NCBI GenBank assembly: GCA_022484695.1
Contig: JAKVKU010000014.1
Location: 1 to 64,000 of the forward strand
Direction of reading: 5' to 3'
Origin: Lactobacillus sp.
GTDB taxonomy: Bacteria; Bacillota; Bacilli; Lactobacillales; Lactobacillaceae
DNA: 64,000 nt
A program made the position numbers and the translations under genes. A model generated the notes under the pieces. The model saw only the letters and a program-made list of their open reading frames with translations. It was not told the DNA's origin and made no database searches. Positions 18,586-27,424 of the stretch are shown here, in pieces; the stretch's first letter is position 1, and each line of letters begins with the position of its first letter.

Positions 18586-18622
18586 CTTACAATTTGTCGC
18601 TATTTTGTAACATTTTTGTAAG
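18586..18622. promoter_or_regulatory. TTACAA/TTGTAA repeat upstream of the BceAB-like genes
   Basis: CTTACAA at 18586-18592 and TTGTAAG at 18616-18622 form a 7-bp inverted repeat, and a further TTGTAA lies between them at 18605-18610. The array is 70-100 bases before the ATPase start. It could be a response-regulator operator, with the regulator encoded elsewhere; this is inference. Confidence 0.35.
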
Positions 18623-18713
18623 ATTGAAAAAATAAGGGCTACTTTTACTAAAATAACGGCGTTTTCATTTGCTTAGCGTTTGACAATTGGTATAAATCAG
18701 TCTTGGGACGGAC

Positions 18714-18741
18714 TTGTAAATTAAATAAAGCATGTTATACT
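18714..18741 (+). promoter_or_regulatory. promoter of the 93-residue protein gene
   Basis: TTGTAA and TATACT are 16 bases apart. The leader to the TTG start at 18810 is about 60 bases. Confidence 0.65.
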
Positions 18742-18809
18742 AATATCCAAGTTGAATGTAAAGATTCTGTATCGCTTTTACACGCACAAGCATAAAGGAG
18801 ATTTTTTAC

Positions 18810-19091
18810 TTGTTAAATATTGAAAACGACTTTAAAAACTACGTCTTAAAAAATACAAAACCTGAAAATCGCGCAAAAATGGCGCAGCTTTTAAACACTA
18901 AAAAAGAACACGAAGACAACGCTGATTTAACCCCAATGGGTGTGATTGATTTCATCACTAAATTCTACGCCCTGGTTAAACCTGAATTCCGCAAATCCGT
19001 GGACAACATCATGGATGCCAACGGTAATATTCGGACTGATAACTATTACATGTTCGAAGATGCCCGCTTTGACGCTGCCATCGCTTCTTAA
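18810..19091 (+). CDS. conserved-looking small cytosolic protein, unknown function
   Basis: A 93-residue acidic-to-neutral, mostly helical protein without signal peptide or membrane segment. I do not recognise a family. The gene looks real: AAAGGAG nine bases before a TTG start, a good promoter at 18714-18741 and a strong terminator directly behind. Charged N-terminal helix (about 5-35), then a hydrophobic stretch MGVIDFITKFYALV and an Asp/Asn-rich C-terminal part. It stands alone between the divergent BceAB-like operon and the convergent glucuronide permease gene. An immunity-like or housekeeping role cannot be chosen between. Confidence 0.7.
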   Translation: MLNIENDFKNYVLKNTKPENRAKMAQLLNTKKEHEDNADLTPMGVIDFITKFYALVKPEFRKSVDNIMDANGNIRTDNYYMFEDARFDAAIAS

Positions 19092-19106
19092 TTTTAATAA
19101 AGTTGC

Positions 19107-19150
19107 CAAAAAAATACCACTCGGTTTTTAAAATCGAGTGGTATTTTTTC
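19107..19150. terminator. bidirectional terminator
   Basis: Stem AAAAAATACCACTCG/CGAGTGGTATTTTTT (15 bp) with an 11-base loop; A and T tracts on both sides serve both strands, between the 93-residue protein gene and the convergent permease gene. Confidence 0.9.
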
Positions 19151-19152
19151 AG

Positions 19153-20559
19153 TTAAAGCGACTCTTCCACGGGATTGCCCAGGACTGGTGCTGCTGGGGC
19201 TGGTTCCTCGGCTGGCGTCTGTTGGGCCAGACTGGCCACAATAGCGTCGTGTTTTTTATCCGTTAGATCATAGCCAAAATAAAAGATCACGACAGCAATG
19301 ATACTGGCCACGGCAGGAATTAGGAAGTATACGGCGCTAATGCCGGCCAACGTCGCGCTGGATTGGGTGCGGTTGGCCACATAGCCGGTCATGGATAAGG
19401 CAAAGCCCGGGACAAAGCCGGCGATACCTTGGGAAATTTTCCGGACAAAGCTGTAACCGGAATAGATGATACCTTCTGAGCGAATCCCGGTTTGGGCTTC
19501 CCCATAGTCGATGACATCATTGACAAAGGCGAAGGCCACGGTGTTGCTAAAGCCTAAAAACATGTACGAAATCGTGTTGACTACCAAATAGGAAGTGACG
19601 GCGTGGCCGGTAAAGAAGTAATTCACCGTTTCAGCAATCACGAAGCCAAAGGTGCCGATCAAAGCCACATTTTTCTTGCCAATGCGGCGAACCAATGGGG
19701 TGGCTAAGACCACGGCGGGGATGATGGCCACGGCGCTGAGGACGCTCACCAGGCTGACTAGGCCTTCTTGCCCCAGGACATATTGGAAGTAATACAACTG
19801 GATGCCGATTTTTAAGAACATGGCACCAATGCTCAAAATCGTGAACACCGATAAAATCAAGAAGGGTTTGTTATGAACTAGGCCTTTCAGGGACTTCAAG
19901 CCATCCCCCTTTTGCCGGGGCGTATGGTTGACGATGCGTTCTTTGGTCCCCTTGTAACACAACAATTGGGAAATCACGCCGGCGGTGGCAAAGATCACCA
20001 CGGTGAGCAGGTAGCCAGTCTTAGGAGTGCTGAAGAAGTACACCATGGGAATCACCGCTGCCCCGGTCAACAGGGCGGCTAATTGCCCGGTCAAATTTCT
20101 GGAAGCAGCCAGGGCTGTTCGGTCCCCGGAATCGGTACTCATCACCGAGGCCAGCGAGCCATAGGGAATGTTCACCACGGAGTAACAAACGCCCATGATG
20201 TTGTAAGATACGAAGGCGTAAATGATCCGGCCGGTTTCCCCAAAGTTCGGCGTGATGAAACAGGCGATGGTGGCTAAGCCTAGAAAAACTGAGCCATATA
20301 AGATAAAGGGCCGAAACTTGCCCTTGGGACTGATTTTAGTTTGGGCATCCACAATGGCGCCGATGCCCGTATCCACAAAGGCGTCAAAGAATTTGGCAAT
20401 TAAAAAGATCAGGCCGCCCCAGTAGGCGGGGATCTGTAAGACGTCTGTGTAGAATTTTAACAAGAATAGCTGGGCCATCTGAAACATCAGGCCATTGCCC
20501 AAGTCACCTAAACCATAGGCCGCTTTTTCTCTGAACGTGAGGGATGATTTTGTTGCCAT
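19153..20559 (-). CDS. GPH-family sugar:cation symporter, probable beta-glucuronide permease
   Basis: A 468-residue, 12-helix transporter of the glycoside-pentoside-hexuronide family. Family features: EKAAYGLGDLGNGLMF at the N terminus, RPFILYGSVF near 83 and GDRTALAASRN near 145. The Ala/Pro-rich C-terminal tail is cytoplasmic. ATG at 20559 chosen because GGAG lies eight bases upstream; a GTG directly before it is too close. It lies downstream of the beta-glucuronidase gene on the same strand, which is the basis for assigning glucuronides as substrate. A cre-like site lies at 20587-20600. Confidence 0.87.
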   Translation of the reverse strand: MATKSSLTFREKAAYGLGDLGNGLMFQMAQLFLLKFYTDVLQIPAYWGGLIFLIAKFFDAFVDTGIGAIVDAQTKISPKGKFRPFILYGSVFLGLATIACFITPNFGETGRIIYAFVSYNIMGVCYSVVNIPYGSLASVMSTDSGDRTALAASRNLTGQLAALLTGAAVIPMVYFFSTPKTGYLLTVVIFATAGVISQLLCYKGTKERIVNHTPRQKGDGLKSLKGLVHNKPFLILSVFTILSIGAMFLKIGIQLYYFQYVLGQEGLVSLVSVLSAVAIIPAVVLATPLVRRIGKKNVALIGTFGFVIAETVNYFFTGHAVTSYLVVNTISYMFLGFSNTVAFAFVNDVIDYGEAQTGIRSEGIIYSGYSFVRKISQGIAGFVPGFALSMTGYVANRTQSSATLAGISAVYFLIPAVASIIAVVIFYFGYDLTDKKHDAIVASLAQQTPAEEPAPAAPVLGNPVEESL

Positions 20560-20586
20560 CACACGGTCTCCTTTGCAGCACCCTTA

Positions 20587-20600
20587 AGTAGGCGCTTTCA
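20587..20600. promoter_or_regulatory. cre-like site before the GPH permease
   Basis: AGTAGGCGCTTTCA differs at two positions from the CcpA consensus TGWAANCGNTNWCA. Position between the beta-glucuronidase and permease genes suggests carbon catabolite control. Confidence 0.45.
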
Positions 20601-20617
20601 TTTTTTTAGTAAAACTA

Positions 20618-20638
20618 AAATCAGATACCATCTGATTT
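20618..20638 (-). terminator. hairpin between beta-glucuronidase and permease genes
   Basis: AAATCAGAT and ATCTGATTT, a 9-bp stem with a 3-base loop, followed on the minus strand by TAGTTTTAC. It may be a weak terminator, a processing site or an operator. Confidence 0.45.
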
Positions 20639-20675
20639 CAGCTTCAACGTTTTATTCGTATTGAACCCTTAGCCT

Positions 20676-22484
20676 TTATTTCTTATAACCTAAATTGGGA
20701 ATCTTGGTCCAACGGTCCTTGAGATAGCGCACCACCATTTTCGGTTGGCGACTGCGGGTGAAGATGCCCTTGCGATTGCCCATGACCCGATTGATGCCAA
20801 ATTTCGTCTGGAAGTCAGCGAAGTTCCATAATTGTTCACCTACAAAGTTCTTAATTTCATCAAAAATAGCACTGTTCATCCGGTAATAATCCTCTTGGTA
20901 TTCCTCCGAGAAAGGTTCCCCATAAGCACTGTGCAAGCCAGCCACCGTATCGGCGCCATATTCCGTATACATAATGGGTTTGTCGGGATATTTAGCCTGC
21001 CAAGCCAATAATTCTTGACGGGTCACTTGAGCAGCGGTGTCTAAATCACCGGTTTGTAAGTACCAGCCGTAATAGCGATTTAAGGCGATAACATCCACCA
21101 AATCAATGCACTTATCCGATTCCGGGGTGGCCATCATGATGCAAGTATAGGTACAGGGCCGCTTTTGCGGATCCAATTGCCGGGCTAGTTCAAAGAGTGG
21201 TTGGAAGTACTCGTGGGCTCCCTTGGTAAAGGTAGCCGCTTCATTGGCGATGGACCACATGACCACGCAGGCGTGGTTCTTATCCCGGTGGATCAATTCC
21301 GTAATAGCTTGGCGATGGGCTGCAGCCGTTTGCATTTTGTCCCAGGTGCTGTCTTGGTAATCAGATTTGTCTAGTTCCAAGTTGAAACCAAAGGAATCAA
21401 ACAACCCCACCGCTGGCACTTCATCAATCACCACGATACCTTCTCGGTCACACAGGCGCATCATTTCTTCGGAATAAGGATAATGGGAAGTTCTAAAGGA
21501 ATTGGCCCCCATGTCCTTCATCAAATTCACGTCTAGATTGTTATAGGCTTCATTCAAGCCCCGGCCGTTGACTGGGGTGTCTTCATGCTTGCCAAATCCC
21601 TTAAAGTAAAAAGGTTCGCCATTGATCAAAAATTGGCCCTTGGTCACGTCAATTTGGCGCAGGCCAAAGGGTTCCGTATACACGTCCACGGCCTTACCAG
21701 CTTTCAAGCCTTCCACCTTCGCCGTATACAAGTAAGCCTGCAGGGGTTGCCACAGGTGGATGTCAGTTAAATTGATCACCGCATCCTGACCTTGACCTTG
21801 TCCCACCACCTGGTGGGCTTCATCAAAAATCGTCACCTTAACATCATCCAAAGCGCCAGCCATCGCCACAGCCACCTGCACGGCCGCCGTTTTAGCGGTC
21901 AGGTCAATGTCTGGGGTAACACTGATGTCTTGAATATAGTCTTTTGGCGTGGCATAAATTTTTACAGGGCGCTGTAACCCAGCATAGTTAAAGAAATCAA
22001 AGTTTTCATCCACGTGGCGTTTTAAATGGCCTTGGGCATCTTTGGTTTCGGTGTAGTGACCTACTGGCAAGGTGGTGTAATCCAACAAATTGCTGAGACG
22101 CACGGTCAGGCGATTGGTGCCAGCTTGTAAATACGAATTGATTTCAAACTCAAAAGGGGTAAAGCCGCCCTTATGATGACCCACGGCTTGGCCGTTGATG
22201 TAAACCCAAGCCTCATGGGTGGCGGAACCAAAGCGCAGAACTAGGCGCTGTTGTTGCAACACGTCAGCGATGGTAAAAGCCTTCTCGTACCACACAAAAC
22301 CACTATGTTCCCGCAATTTCTTGTCCACGGTTTGATCATTAAAGGCGGCGGGGACGGCCATCACTTGGTCCGTGGGTAAAGGTTGGGTAACATCCACAAC
22401 TTGTTGTTCGTCATCTAACATAAATTGCCAAGTGCCGGAAAGATCCAACACCACGCGACTGCTTGTATTCATGGGATATAACAT
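20676..22484 (-). CDS. uidA: beta-glucuronidase, glycoside hydrolase family 2
   Basis: Cleaves beta-D-glucuronides in the cytosol. The order is sugar-binding jelly-roll (about 10-180), immunoglobulin-like domain (185-275) and TIM barrel (280-600). The acid/base Glu is in WSIANEAAT and the nucleophile Glu in YTEYGADT. NRKG in the C-terminal part (MGNRKGIFTR) matches the NxKG motif that binds the glucuronate carboxylate, which separates glucuronidases from GH2 galactosidases. 602 residues, normal length. ATG with AAGGAGG nine bases upstream. Divergent from an AraC-type regulator gene, likely its control protein; the GPH permease gene follows. Confidence 0.95.
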   Translation of the reverse strand: MLYPMNTSSRVVLDLSGTWQFMLDDEQQVVDVTQPLPTDQVMAVPAAFNDQTVDKKLREHSGFVWYEKAFTIADVLQQQRLVLRFGSATHEAWVYINGQAVGHHKGGFTPFEFEINSYLQAGTNRLTVRLSNLLDYTTLPVGHYTETKDAQGHLKRHVDENFDFFNYAGLQRPVKIYATPKDYIQDISVTPDIDLTAKTAAVQVAVAMAGALDDVKVTIFDEAHQVVGQGQGQDAVINLTDIHLWQPLQAYLYTAKVEGLKAGKAVDVYTEPFGLRQIDVTKGQFLINGEPFYFKGFGKHEDTPVNGRGLNEAYNNLDVNLMKDMGANSFRTSHYPYSEEMMRLCDREGIVVIDEVPAVGLFDSFGFNLELDKSDYQDSTWDKMQTAAAHRQAITELIHRDKNHACVVMWSIANEAATFTKGAHEYFQPLFELARQLDPQKRPCTYTCIMMATPESDKCIDLVDVIALNRYYGWYLQTGDLDTAAQVTRQELLAWQAKYPDKPIMYTEYGADTVAGLHSAYGEPFSEEYQEDYYRMNSAIFDEIKNFVGEQLWNFADFQTKFGINRVMGNRKGIFTRSRQPKMVVRYLKDRWTKIPNLGYKK

Positions 22485-22547
22485 ATTTTTTGTCCTCCTT
22501 GAGGTGACCCTAATTTGTATTTAAATTCACTTGAAACACGTTTAGGA

Positions 22548-22572
22548 AACGCTTACCCCTAATATAAGCGTT
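22548..22572. promoter_or_regulatory. inverted repeat in the uidA/AraC divergent promoter
   Basis: AACGCTTA and TAAGCGTT, perfect 8-bp arms separated by 9 bases. Each arm also looks like half of a cre (GGAAACGCTTACC on plus). Could be an operator of the AraC protein, a CcpA site, or both. Confidence 0.45.
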
Positions 22573-22643
22573 CTGTGGTAGAATAAGGCATACAATCTTG
22601 ACGATATTCAACCTATTTTGACTTATCTGGGAAGTGATATTTT

Positions 22644-23864
22644 TTGCCTAAGCATGATTTAACACCCGTTACCCAATTACTCAATAGTCTCACCAAATTA
22701 GATGTGCGCCTTTATGCCTCCGATCAGGCCTTAATTGCCGGCCAAACCCAATATCGGGAAAACCCCCTGGTCCAGCCCCCAGACGTGGCCCAGATCCAGG
22801 CCTTACTGGCAGCCGATACGGCCACCACTGTTTTGAAATATCAAACTAGTTTTGGCCTCCACTACCTGGCCCTCCCGGTGGCCCAAACCGGCCCCGATCC
22901 GGACACGCTGATCCTGGGGCCCTATTTAGCCGATGGCCTGCCCAAACAAGCCCTAATCGCCAATCGCTGGACCATCAGCGAGCGCAAGGCCCTGACTGAT
23001 TATTATCAAAGCCTGCCCATCTTAAGCAGTCCAGAAGCTGACCAGTTAGGCAGCTTAGCTTTTAATTTATTGCAACATCCCCTGGCAACACCCCATATCC
23101 ACAGTGCCGTCCCGCCAGTGGCGGCCGTGCCCCAACCGGTCCCCGAGAATACCCCCGCCAAACGTCAGCAAGTGGCAGCTAGGTACGCCCTGCAAAATCA
23201 CTTCATGGCTGCCGTCACCAAAGGCGATATGGCCACCATTAACGCTGACATCCCCAAAATGATCGGCATCTTCGATTTGTTCAAGGACCGGGTCCCCAAC
23301 AGTTCGCTGCGGGCTTTGAAAAACACCGCCTTCGTGCAAAATACCAGCTGTCGCATTGCCGCCGAACAAGGTGGCGTCCATCCCCTTTACCTGGACAGCC
23401 TCTCGGAAAAATTCGCTATTCTAATTGAGCAGCAAAACGCCATTCCCCCATTAAAGCAACTGGTGATCACCATGGCCCAGGAATACGGCCAGCTGGTTCG
23501 GCGTTTTTCAACGGCGGCCTACAGCCCCCTGATTCGGCGCTGCCTGGATATCATCATGACCAGCCTGGGCCACGACCTAAGTCTGTCCCAAATTGCCGCG
23601 CAACTTAATGTGAATCCCGCCTACTTGGCCCGGCAATTTAAAGCCGCCACCAACCAAACCGTCATGACCTACATCCATACCCAGCGCCTGCAAGAAGCCG
23701 CCCGCTATTTGACCACCACCACCCTGTCCGTCACCGAAATCGCCGTGTTGACCGGCTTTAACGATCTGAATTACTTCACCCGGCTGTTCAAACGCCACTA
23801 CCACCTGCCCCCATCCGTCTATCGCCAACAGCCCCCAGACCAGTATTCCCACGACAATCAATAA
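22644..23864 (+). CDS. AraC-family transcriptional regulator
   Basis: A 406-residue regulator. The C-terminal about 100 residues contain two helix-turn-helix motifs: LSLSQIAAQLNVNPAYLARQ and LSVTEIAVLTGFNDLNYFTR, the latter the AraC signature. The N-terminal about 290 residues are an unassigned sensing domain of the type in lactobacillus/streptococcus sugar regulators. TTG start with GGGAAG upstream. Divergent from uidA, so it is the likely activator of glucuronide use; the effector is not visible. High GC and long CCC runs at third positions compared with neighbouring genes. Confidence 0.88.
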   Translation: MPKHDLTPVTQLLNSLTKLDVRLYASDQALIAGQTQYRENPLVQPPDVAQIQALLAADTATTVLKYQTSFGLHYLALPVAQTGPDPDTLILGPYLADGLPKQALIANRWTISERKALTDYYQSLPILSSPEADQLGSLAFNLLQHPLATPHIHSAVPPVAAVPQPVPENTPAKRQQVAARYALQNHFMAAVTKGDMATINADIPKMIGIFDLFKDRVPNSSLRALKNTAFVQNTSCRIAAEQGGVHPLYLDSLSEKFAILIEQQNAIPPLKQLVITMAQEYGQLVRRFSTAAYSPLIRRCLDIIMTSLGHDLSLSQIAAQLNVNPAYLARQFKAATNQTVMTYIHTQRLQEAARYLTTTTLSVTEIAVLTGFNDLNYFTRLFKRHYHLPPSVYRQQPPDQYSHDNQ

Positions 23865-23924
23865 AAATGTTACAATTATCATAGAAAAGTAGATATTACC
23901 AGCTTTTTCCGTTAGGAGAATTGA

Positions 23925-25199
23925 ATGCAAAAAATAACAGATGAGAAATTAAAAGTAATTTTAGGCGGTGTGAATCTAGGCACCGAAAACTTTGACTATA
24001 CCATGTCAGAATTAGCCCAATTAGCCGCCGCCAATAATTTAGACGTGGTGGACACCATTGTCCAAAACAGTGATAAAATCATTGCCGGCACTTATTTTGG
24101 TACCGGGAAAGTTACGGATATCAAAGAAACCGCTCAAGATACCGATGCCAAGCTGTTGGTCTTAAACGACGAGTTGACCCCGTCTCAGATCCGGAATCTG
24201 GAAAACTTGACCAAGCTTTATGTCATCGACCGCACCGGTTTGATTCTACGGATCTTCGCCGACCGGGCCCAGACCAAATTGGCCAAAACCCAAGTGGAAA
24301 TCGCCCGCTTGCAATACGAACTCCCCCGCATCCATCCTTCCAGCAACCCGTTAGATCAGCAAAGTGCTTCTGGGGGCTTGGCCAACCGGGGGGCTGGTGA
24401 AACCCAACTGGAATTGGACCGCCGGGTTTTGCGTAAACGGATTTCCCGTTTGCAAAACGAATTGAAACAACTGATGCAAAGCCAAGATGTGCAAAGTAAA
24501 GAACGGCAAAAGAGCCTGATTCCCAAAGTGGCCTTGGTGGGTTACACCAATGCCGGCAAGTCCACGATTATGAACGCCCTATTGGCCCATTACGACCAAG
24601 ATGCGGCCGACAAGCAGGTCATGGTCAAAGATATGCTATTCGCCACCTTGGATACCAGCGTGCGGCAAATCAATTTACCCAACCAATTGAGTTTTTTGTT
24701 AAGTGATACCGTTGGCTTTGTCTCTAAACTACCCCATAACCTGGTGGAATCTTTTAAGGCCACTTTGGCCGAAGCCAGCAACGCGGATTTATTGCTCCAC
24801 GTGGTGGATTATGCCAATCCCAATTACCAGGAAATGATGGACGTCACCGATAAGGTCCTCCACCAACTGGGCATCACGGACATCCCCGTGATCGAGGTTT
24901 ATAACAAAGCCGATAAAACCGACATGACTTATCCCACGGTCACCGGCAATGAAATTTACCTGTCCGCCAAGGATGACGCCAGCATTGAGCGCCTCAGCGA
25001 GATGATTCAACAGCGCTTGTTTGCCAACAATCCGGTGGTCACCTTGTTGATTCCCTTCACTAAAGGCAATGTCACCGAGTATGTCACCTCCCATGCCCGG
25101 ATCATTGACCGGGATTACACCAATGACGGCACCCAGCTGAAAGTCCAACTGGCCCCGGAAGTCTTAGGGAAAGTTAAGGCTTATGTGGTCACCGAATAA
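23925..25199 (+). CDS. hflX: GTPase HflX
   Basis: A ribosome-associated GTPase that splits stalled or heat-damaged ribosomes. N-terminal nucleotide-binding-like domain (1-190) with the Gly-rich linker SGGLANRGAGETQLELDRR, then the GTPase domain: G1 GYTNAGKST near residue 206, G3 DTVGF near 265, G4 NKAD near 330 and a short C-terminal domain. 424 residues, normal. ATG with TAGGAG upstream. Monocistronic, ended by a bidirectional terminator. Confidence 0.96.
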   Translation: MQKITDEKLKVILGGVNLGTENFDYTMSELAQLAAANNLDVVDTIVQNSDKIIAGTYFGTGKVTDIKETAQDTDAKLLVLNDELTPSQIRNLENLTKLYVIDRTGLILRIFADRAQTKLAKTQVEIARLQYELPRIHPSSNPLDQQSASGGLANRGAGETQLELDRRVLRKRISRLQNELKQLMQSQDVQSKERQKSLIPKVALVGYTNAGKSTIMNALLAHYDQDAADKQVMVKDMLFATLDTSVRQINLPNQLSFLLSDTVGFVSKLPHNLVESFKATLAEASNADLLLHVVDYANPNYQEMMDVTDKVLHQLGITDIPVIEVYNKADKTDMTYPTVTGNEIYLSAKDDASIERLSEMIQQRLFANNPVVTLLIPFTKGNVTEYVTSHARIIDRDYTNDGTQLKVQLAPEVLGKVKAYVVTE

Positions 25200-25204
25200 A
25201 TTTC

Positions 25205-25249
25205 AAAAAAAGAGCTTTGCCGCAAATTTGCGCAGCAAGGCTCTTTTTT
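25205..25249. terminator. bidirectional terminator
   Basis: AAAAAAGAGC pairs with GCTCTTTTTT around an inner partially paired TTTGCCGC/GCAGCAAG region; flanking A and T tracts serve both hflX and the convergent amino acid transporter operon. Confidence 0.85.
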
Positions 25250-25262
25250 GACGTAATTTACT

Positions 25263-25925
25263 TTAAGCTTCTGACAACTTCCGGTCTAAGAAGCGGGATA
25301 ACAGGGACAAGGCGTAGCAGACGATGAAGTACAAGACTGCTAAAGCCAAGAACATTGGGATCATGAAGTTGGTGTTCTGGCCGTAAATAACTTGGGCGTG
25401 GTACATCAATTCCGGCAACACGATGATGGTGGCCAAAGATGTATCCTTTACCAAGGAAATGAACTGACTGACAATAGGTGGAATCATCTTTTTAATGGCC
25501 TGGGGCAAGATGACATGATACATGGCTTGCCAATAGGTCAGCCCGTTGGAGCGGGCCGCTTCCATTTGGCCCCGATCCACGGCTAAAATCCCACTGCGGA
25601 TAATTTCGGCTAACATGGCGGATTCAAAGACCGTCATGGCAATGATCGTGGCCCACAGGGTATTAAAGCGGACCCCTAAGATATTGGGTAGGCCAAAATA
25701 GGTGAAGAAGATAATCAACAGTAATGGCAAGTTCCGAATGATATCCACGATGAAACCCACGATCAGGGATAAATATTTAATTTTCATATAACGCAATAGG
25801 CCAAAGACTGCACCAATCAGGAAGCTGAAGATAATTGAAATCACGGAAACTTCCACCGTGATCCACAAGCCCTCTAATAGATACCGTAAATTAACCCATT
25901 GATACGCTTGGGCAAATGTATTCAT
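25263..25925 (-). CDS. glnP: amino acid ABC transporter permease (second)
   Basis: A 220-residue permease of the His/Glu/Gln/Arg family with five predicted helices and the EAA loop MEAARSNGLTYWQAMYHVILPQ near 135-156, which contacts the ATPase. Start ATG overlaps the stop of the other permease by one base (TAATG). Last gene of the operon glnQ-glnH-permease-permease. Together with its paralogue it forms the membrane channel for glutamine or related polar amino acids. Confidence 0.92.
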   Translation of the reverse strand: MNTFAQAYQWVNLRYLLEGLWITVEVSVISIIFSFLIGAVFGLLRYMKIKYLSLIVGFIVDIIRNLPLLLIIFFTYFGLPNILGVRFNTLWATIIAMTVFESAMLAEIIRSGILAVDRGQMEAARSNGLTYWQAMYHVILPQAIKKMIPPIVSQFISLVKDTSLATIIVLPELMYHAQVIYGQNTNFMIPMFLALAVLYFIVCYALSLLSRFLDRKLSEA

Positions 25926-26581
25926 TAGGCTTCATCCCCTTCCGTGGACCATTTCTTCTCTAGATAGCGCATCAAATAACTCATGGGCAAGGTGATGATC
26001 AAATACAACAGCCCCACGGCAAAATATGTATCCGTGGTCTTAAAAGTGGTAGAAGCAATGATATTGCCTTGATACATCAAATCAAAGCCGGCTAAGAAGG
26101 CTAATACAGAGGAGTTCTTAACCAAGTTAATGAATTGGTTACCCAGTGGCGGTACAACGATTTTAATGGCTTGGGGCAAAATGATAAAGCGCATGGCTTG
26201 AATATAAGTCATCCCATTGGAACGAGCGGCTTCCATTTGACCCACATCCACACTTTCGATCCCAGCCCGGACGGTTTCAGCGATAAAGGCTGAGGTATAA
26301 ATCGTCAAGCCAATGGTCCCGGCGGTAAAGCCATCGATTTTGGCAAAGTACTGGGGAACCACGATATAAAAGATCATGGCAATGACCAGCAGGGGAATAT
26401 TTCTAAAAATTTCCACGTAGATCTTCCCAATCACCCGCAATGGTTTCATGGGACTGATTTCAAAAAGTGCAAATAACGTCCCAATCACTAAACTACCAAT
26501 CAAGGCGTATAAACTAGATAACAACGTGTAGCCAAACCCACTCCAGAGTTGGCTACCATAATTTTGAAAGATTTCAAACAC
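25925..26581 (-). CDS. glnP: amino acid ABC transporter permease (first)
   Basis: A 218-residue permease homologous to its neighbour, with EAA loop MEAARSNGMTYIQAMRFIILPQ. About five helices. GTG start; the Shine-Dalgarno GGGAGG lies inside the last codons of the binding-protein gene, five bases ahead. Works as a heterodimer with the next permease. Confidence 0.92.
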   Translation of the reverse strand: MFEIFQNYGSQLWSGFGYTLLSSLYALIGSLVIGTLFALFEISPMKPLRVIGKIYVEIFRNIPLLVIAMIFYIVVPQYFAKIDGFTAGTIGLTIYTSAFIAETVRAGIESVDVGQMEAARSNGMTYIQAMRFIILPQAIKIVVPPLGNQFINLVKNSSVLAFLAGFDLMYQGNIIASTTFKTTDTYFAVGLLYLIITLPMSYLMRYLEKKWSTEGDEA

Positions 26582-26586
26582 CGCGC

Positions 26587-27411
26587 TTACCTCCCTTGGT
26601 GAAAGCCTTGGATCTTACCAAACCATTTTTGCTCGATTTTATGGTAAGTCCCATCTTGACGCATAGCTTTCAAGTTCTTATTAATAGCCTTCAAAAACGG
26701 CTTTTGACCCTTATTCACAGCAATCCCATAAGGCTCGTTGGTAAAGGTGCCGCCCACAACCACGTAATTAGGATCGTCTGAAGACATCCCATATAAAATC
26801 CCATTATCCGTCGTTAGTGCGTCCCCTTGACCGGATTTCAAAGCGGTAAAGGCTTGGGCGTAATCCGCCAATTGCAGCACCCGGGTATCCGGGGCGGCTT
26901 TTTTGACATTGTCCACGGAGTTAGAACCCTGGACCCCAATTACCTTCGTGCCAGCCTTCAAATCCTTCACGCTTTTGATAGGGCTGCCTTTTTTAACCAA
27001 GATGGCTTGCCCGGCATCGAAATAAACATCAGAGAAATCAACTTGCTTTTGCCGCTCCGGGGTAATGGTCATGGTGGCAATCAGCGCATCTACATTCCCA
27101 TTTTTCAATAGTGGCAGTCGCGTATTACTGGTAACGGGGACTAAGTCAATTTTGACATCCTTCCCATAGATACGATGGGATAACTCCTTGGCGATATCAA
27201 TATCAAAGCCTTGAATCTGGTTGGTCTTGATATCCATCAAACCAAACAGCCGGGTATCACTTTTCACGCCCCAAACAACGGTTTTGTTGGCTTTGTCCCG
27301 GGCTAAAACATCTTCAGACGCCACACTCTTTTGACCACAACCGGCCAAAACAGTCAGCCCCAAGACCAGTAACATGGGAATCAATAACCAATTTTTCTTC
27401 TTCAACCTCAT
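26587..27411 (-). CDS. glnH: amino acid ABC transporter substrate-binding lipoprotein
   Basis: A 274-residue periplasmic-binding-type lipoprotein. Signal peptide with lipobox LAGC near residue 22-25, then the family 3 solute-binding fold (DIKTNQIQGFDIDIAKEL near 62, VDALIATMTITPERQKQVDFS near 110). Acylated Cys anchors it to the outer face of the membrane. ATG with AAGGAGG. The fold and neighbours point to glutamine, glutamate or another polar amino acid; the exact ligand is not determined. Confidence 0.93.
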   Translation of the reverse strand: MRLKKKNWLLIPMLLVLGLTVLAGCGQKSVASEDVLARDKANKTVVWGVKSDTRLFGLMDIKTNQIQGFDIDIAKELSHRIYGKDVKIDLVPVTSNTRLPLLKNGNVDALIATMTITPERQKQVDFSDVYFDAGQAILVKKGSPIKSVKDLKAGTKVIGVQGSNSVDNVKKAAPDTRVLQLADYAQAFTALKSGQGDALTTDNGILYGMSSDDPNYVVVGGTFTNEPYGIAVNKGQKPFLKAINKNLKAMRQDGTYHKIEQKWFGKIQGFHQGR

Positions 27412-27424
27412 AACTGGCCCTCCT

